NCBI GenBank assembly: GCA_023701075.1
Contig: JAMPXQ010000098.1
Location: 1 to 5,379, forward strand
Length of the DNA: 5,379 nt
Direction of reading: 5' to 3'
DNA from: Candidatus Woesearchaeota archaeon
GTDB lineage: Archaea; Nanobdellota; Nanobdellia; Woesearchaeales; GW2011-AR15
The translations under genes and the position numbers were made by a program. Position 1 is the first letter of the stretch, and the number at the start of each line of letters is the position of its first letter. The notes beneath the pieces were generated by a model. It ran no database searches. It was not told the DNA's origin and worked only from the letters and a program-made list of their open reading frames with translations. Of the stretch, positions 5,332 through 5,379 are shown in pieces.

Positions 5332-5379
5332 TCATATCTTAGAGATGAACCCTTTCTTCGGTTCGTAGATATCCCCTGA
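5332..5379 (-). CDS. C-terminal end of an unidentified minus-strand gene
   Basis: Reading in from the right edge, one minus-strand frame gives SGDIYEPKKGFISKI followed by TGA at 5334 to 5332. The composition is protein-like (mixed charge, aromatic and glycine residues), and a T8 tract suited to termination follows. The gene lies on the same strand and upstream of the RPA-like gene. Fifteen residues are too few to identify a family. The other two minus-strand frames are also open over this short distance, so the call leans on composition and the terminator. Confidence 0.4.
   Translation of the reverse strand, partial: SGDIYEPKKGFISKI

Noticed and set aside
5323..5340. Repeated TAAGATAT on the minus strand near the right edge
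   Set aside because: Two short AT-rich copies in an AT-rich intergenic stretch are expected by chance.

Overview
The window is a piece of an archaeal chromosome. Six complete ribosomal proteins and the start of a seventh lie head to tail on the minus strand, in the order uL3, uL4, uL23, uL2, uS19, uL22, uS3. This is the archaeal S10-type cluster. The proteins are archaeal/eukaryotic-type: a long uL3 with an N-terminal GSLQFWPRKR segment, a long uS19 with an N-terminal extension, uL22 with the SVEICREIRGMK-like block, and a short uL23. The uL2 sequence, together with a SpoIIM-like membrane protein and a small RPA-type OB-fold protein next door, suggests a DPANN archaeon, perhaps of the Woesearchaeota/Pacearchaeota group. 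That placement rests on remembered family features, not on a search.

Region 1 to 3613 (minus strand) is the ribosomal operon. It is tightly packed. Three junctions (uL3/uL4, uL4/uL23, uL22/uS3) are 4-base ATGA stop-start overlaps. The other three (uL23/uL2, uL2/uS19, uS19/uL22) are a TAA stop, exactly two bases, then ATG. This implies one polycistronic mRNA with translational coupling, giving balanced synthesis of large- and small-subunit proteins.

Region 3614 to 3772 is a divergent promoter and leader region. It holds TATA-like boxes usable on each strand, a GGTGA ribosome binding site for uL3, an 8-bp hairpin, a 13-bp-period direct repeat, and a possible 13-codon leader ORF whose TAA abuts the uL3 ATG. 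This is the least ordinary part of the window and a candidate site for control of the ribosomal operon.

Region 3773 to 4618 (plus strand) encodes a multi-pass membrane protein of the SpoIIM/DUF95 family, read from an apparently leaderless or nearly leaderless transcript. It converges, with 20 bases between, on a minus-strand gene (4639 to 5226) for a single-OB-fold, RPA32-like single-stranded-DNA-binding protein with a C-terminal winged-helix-like segment, which also has a very short leader. From 5332 to the right edge there is probably the last 15 codons of another minus-strand gene, followed by a T8 tract that could terminate it. Apart from the uL3 leader, most of the window is ordinary housekeeping sequence, and no mobile element, CRISPR array or RNA gene was seen.
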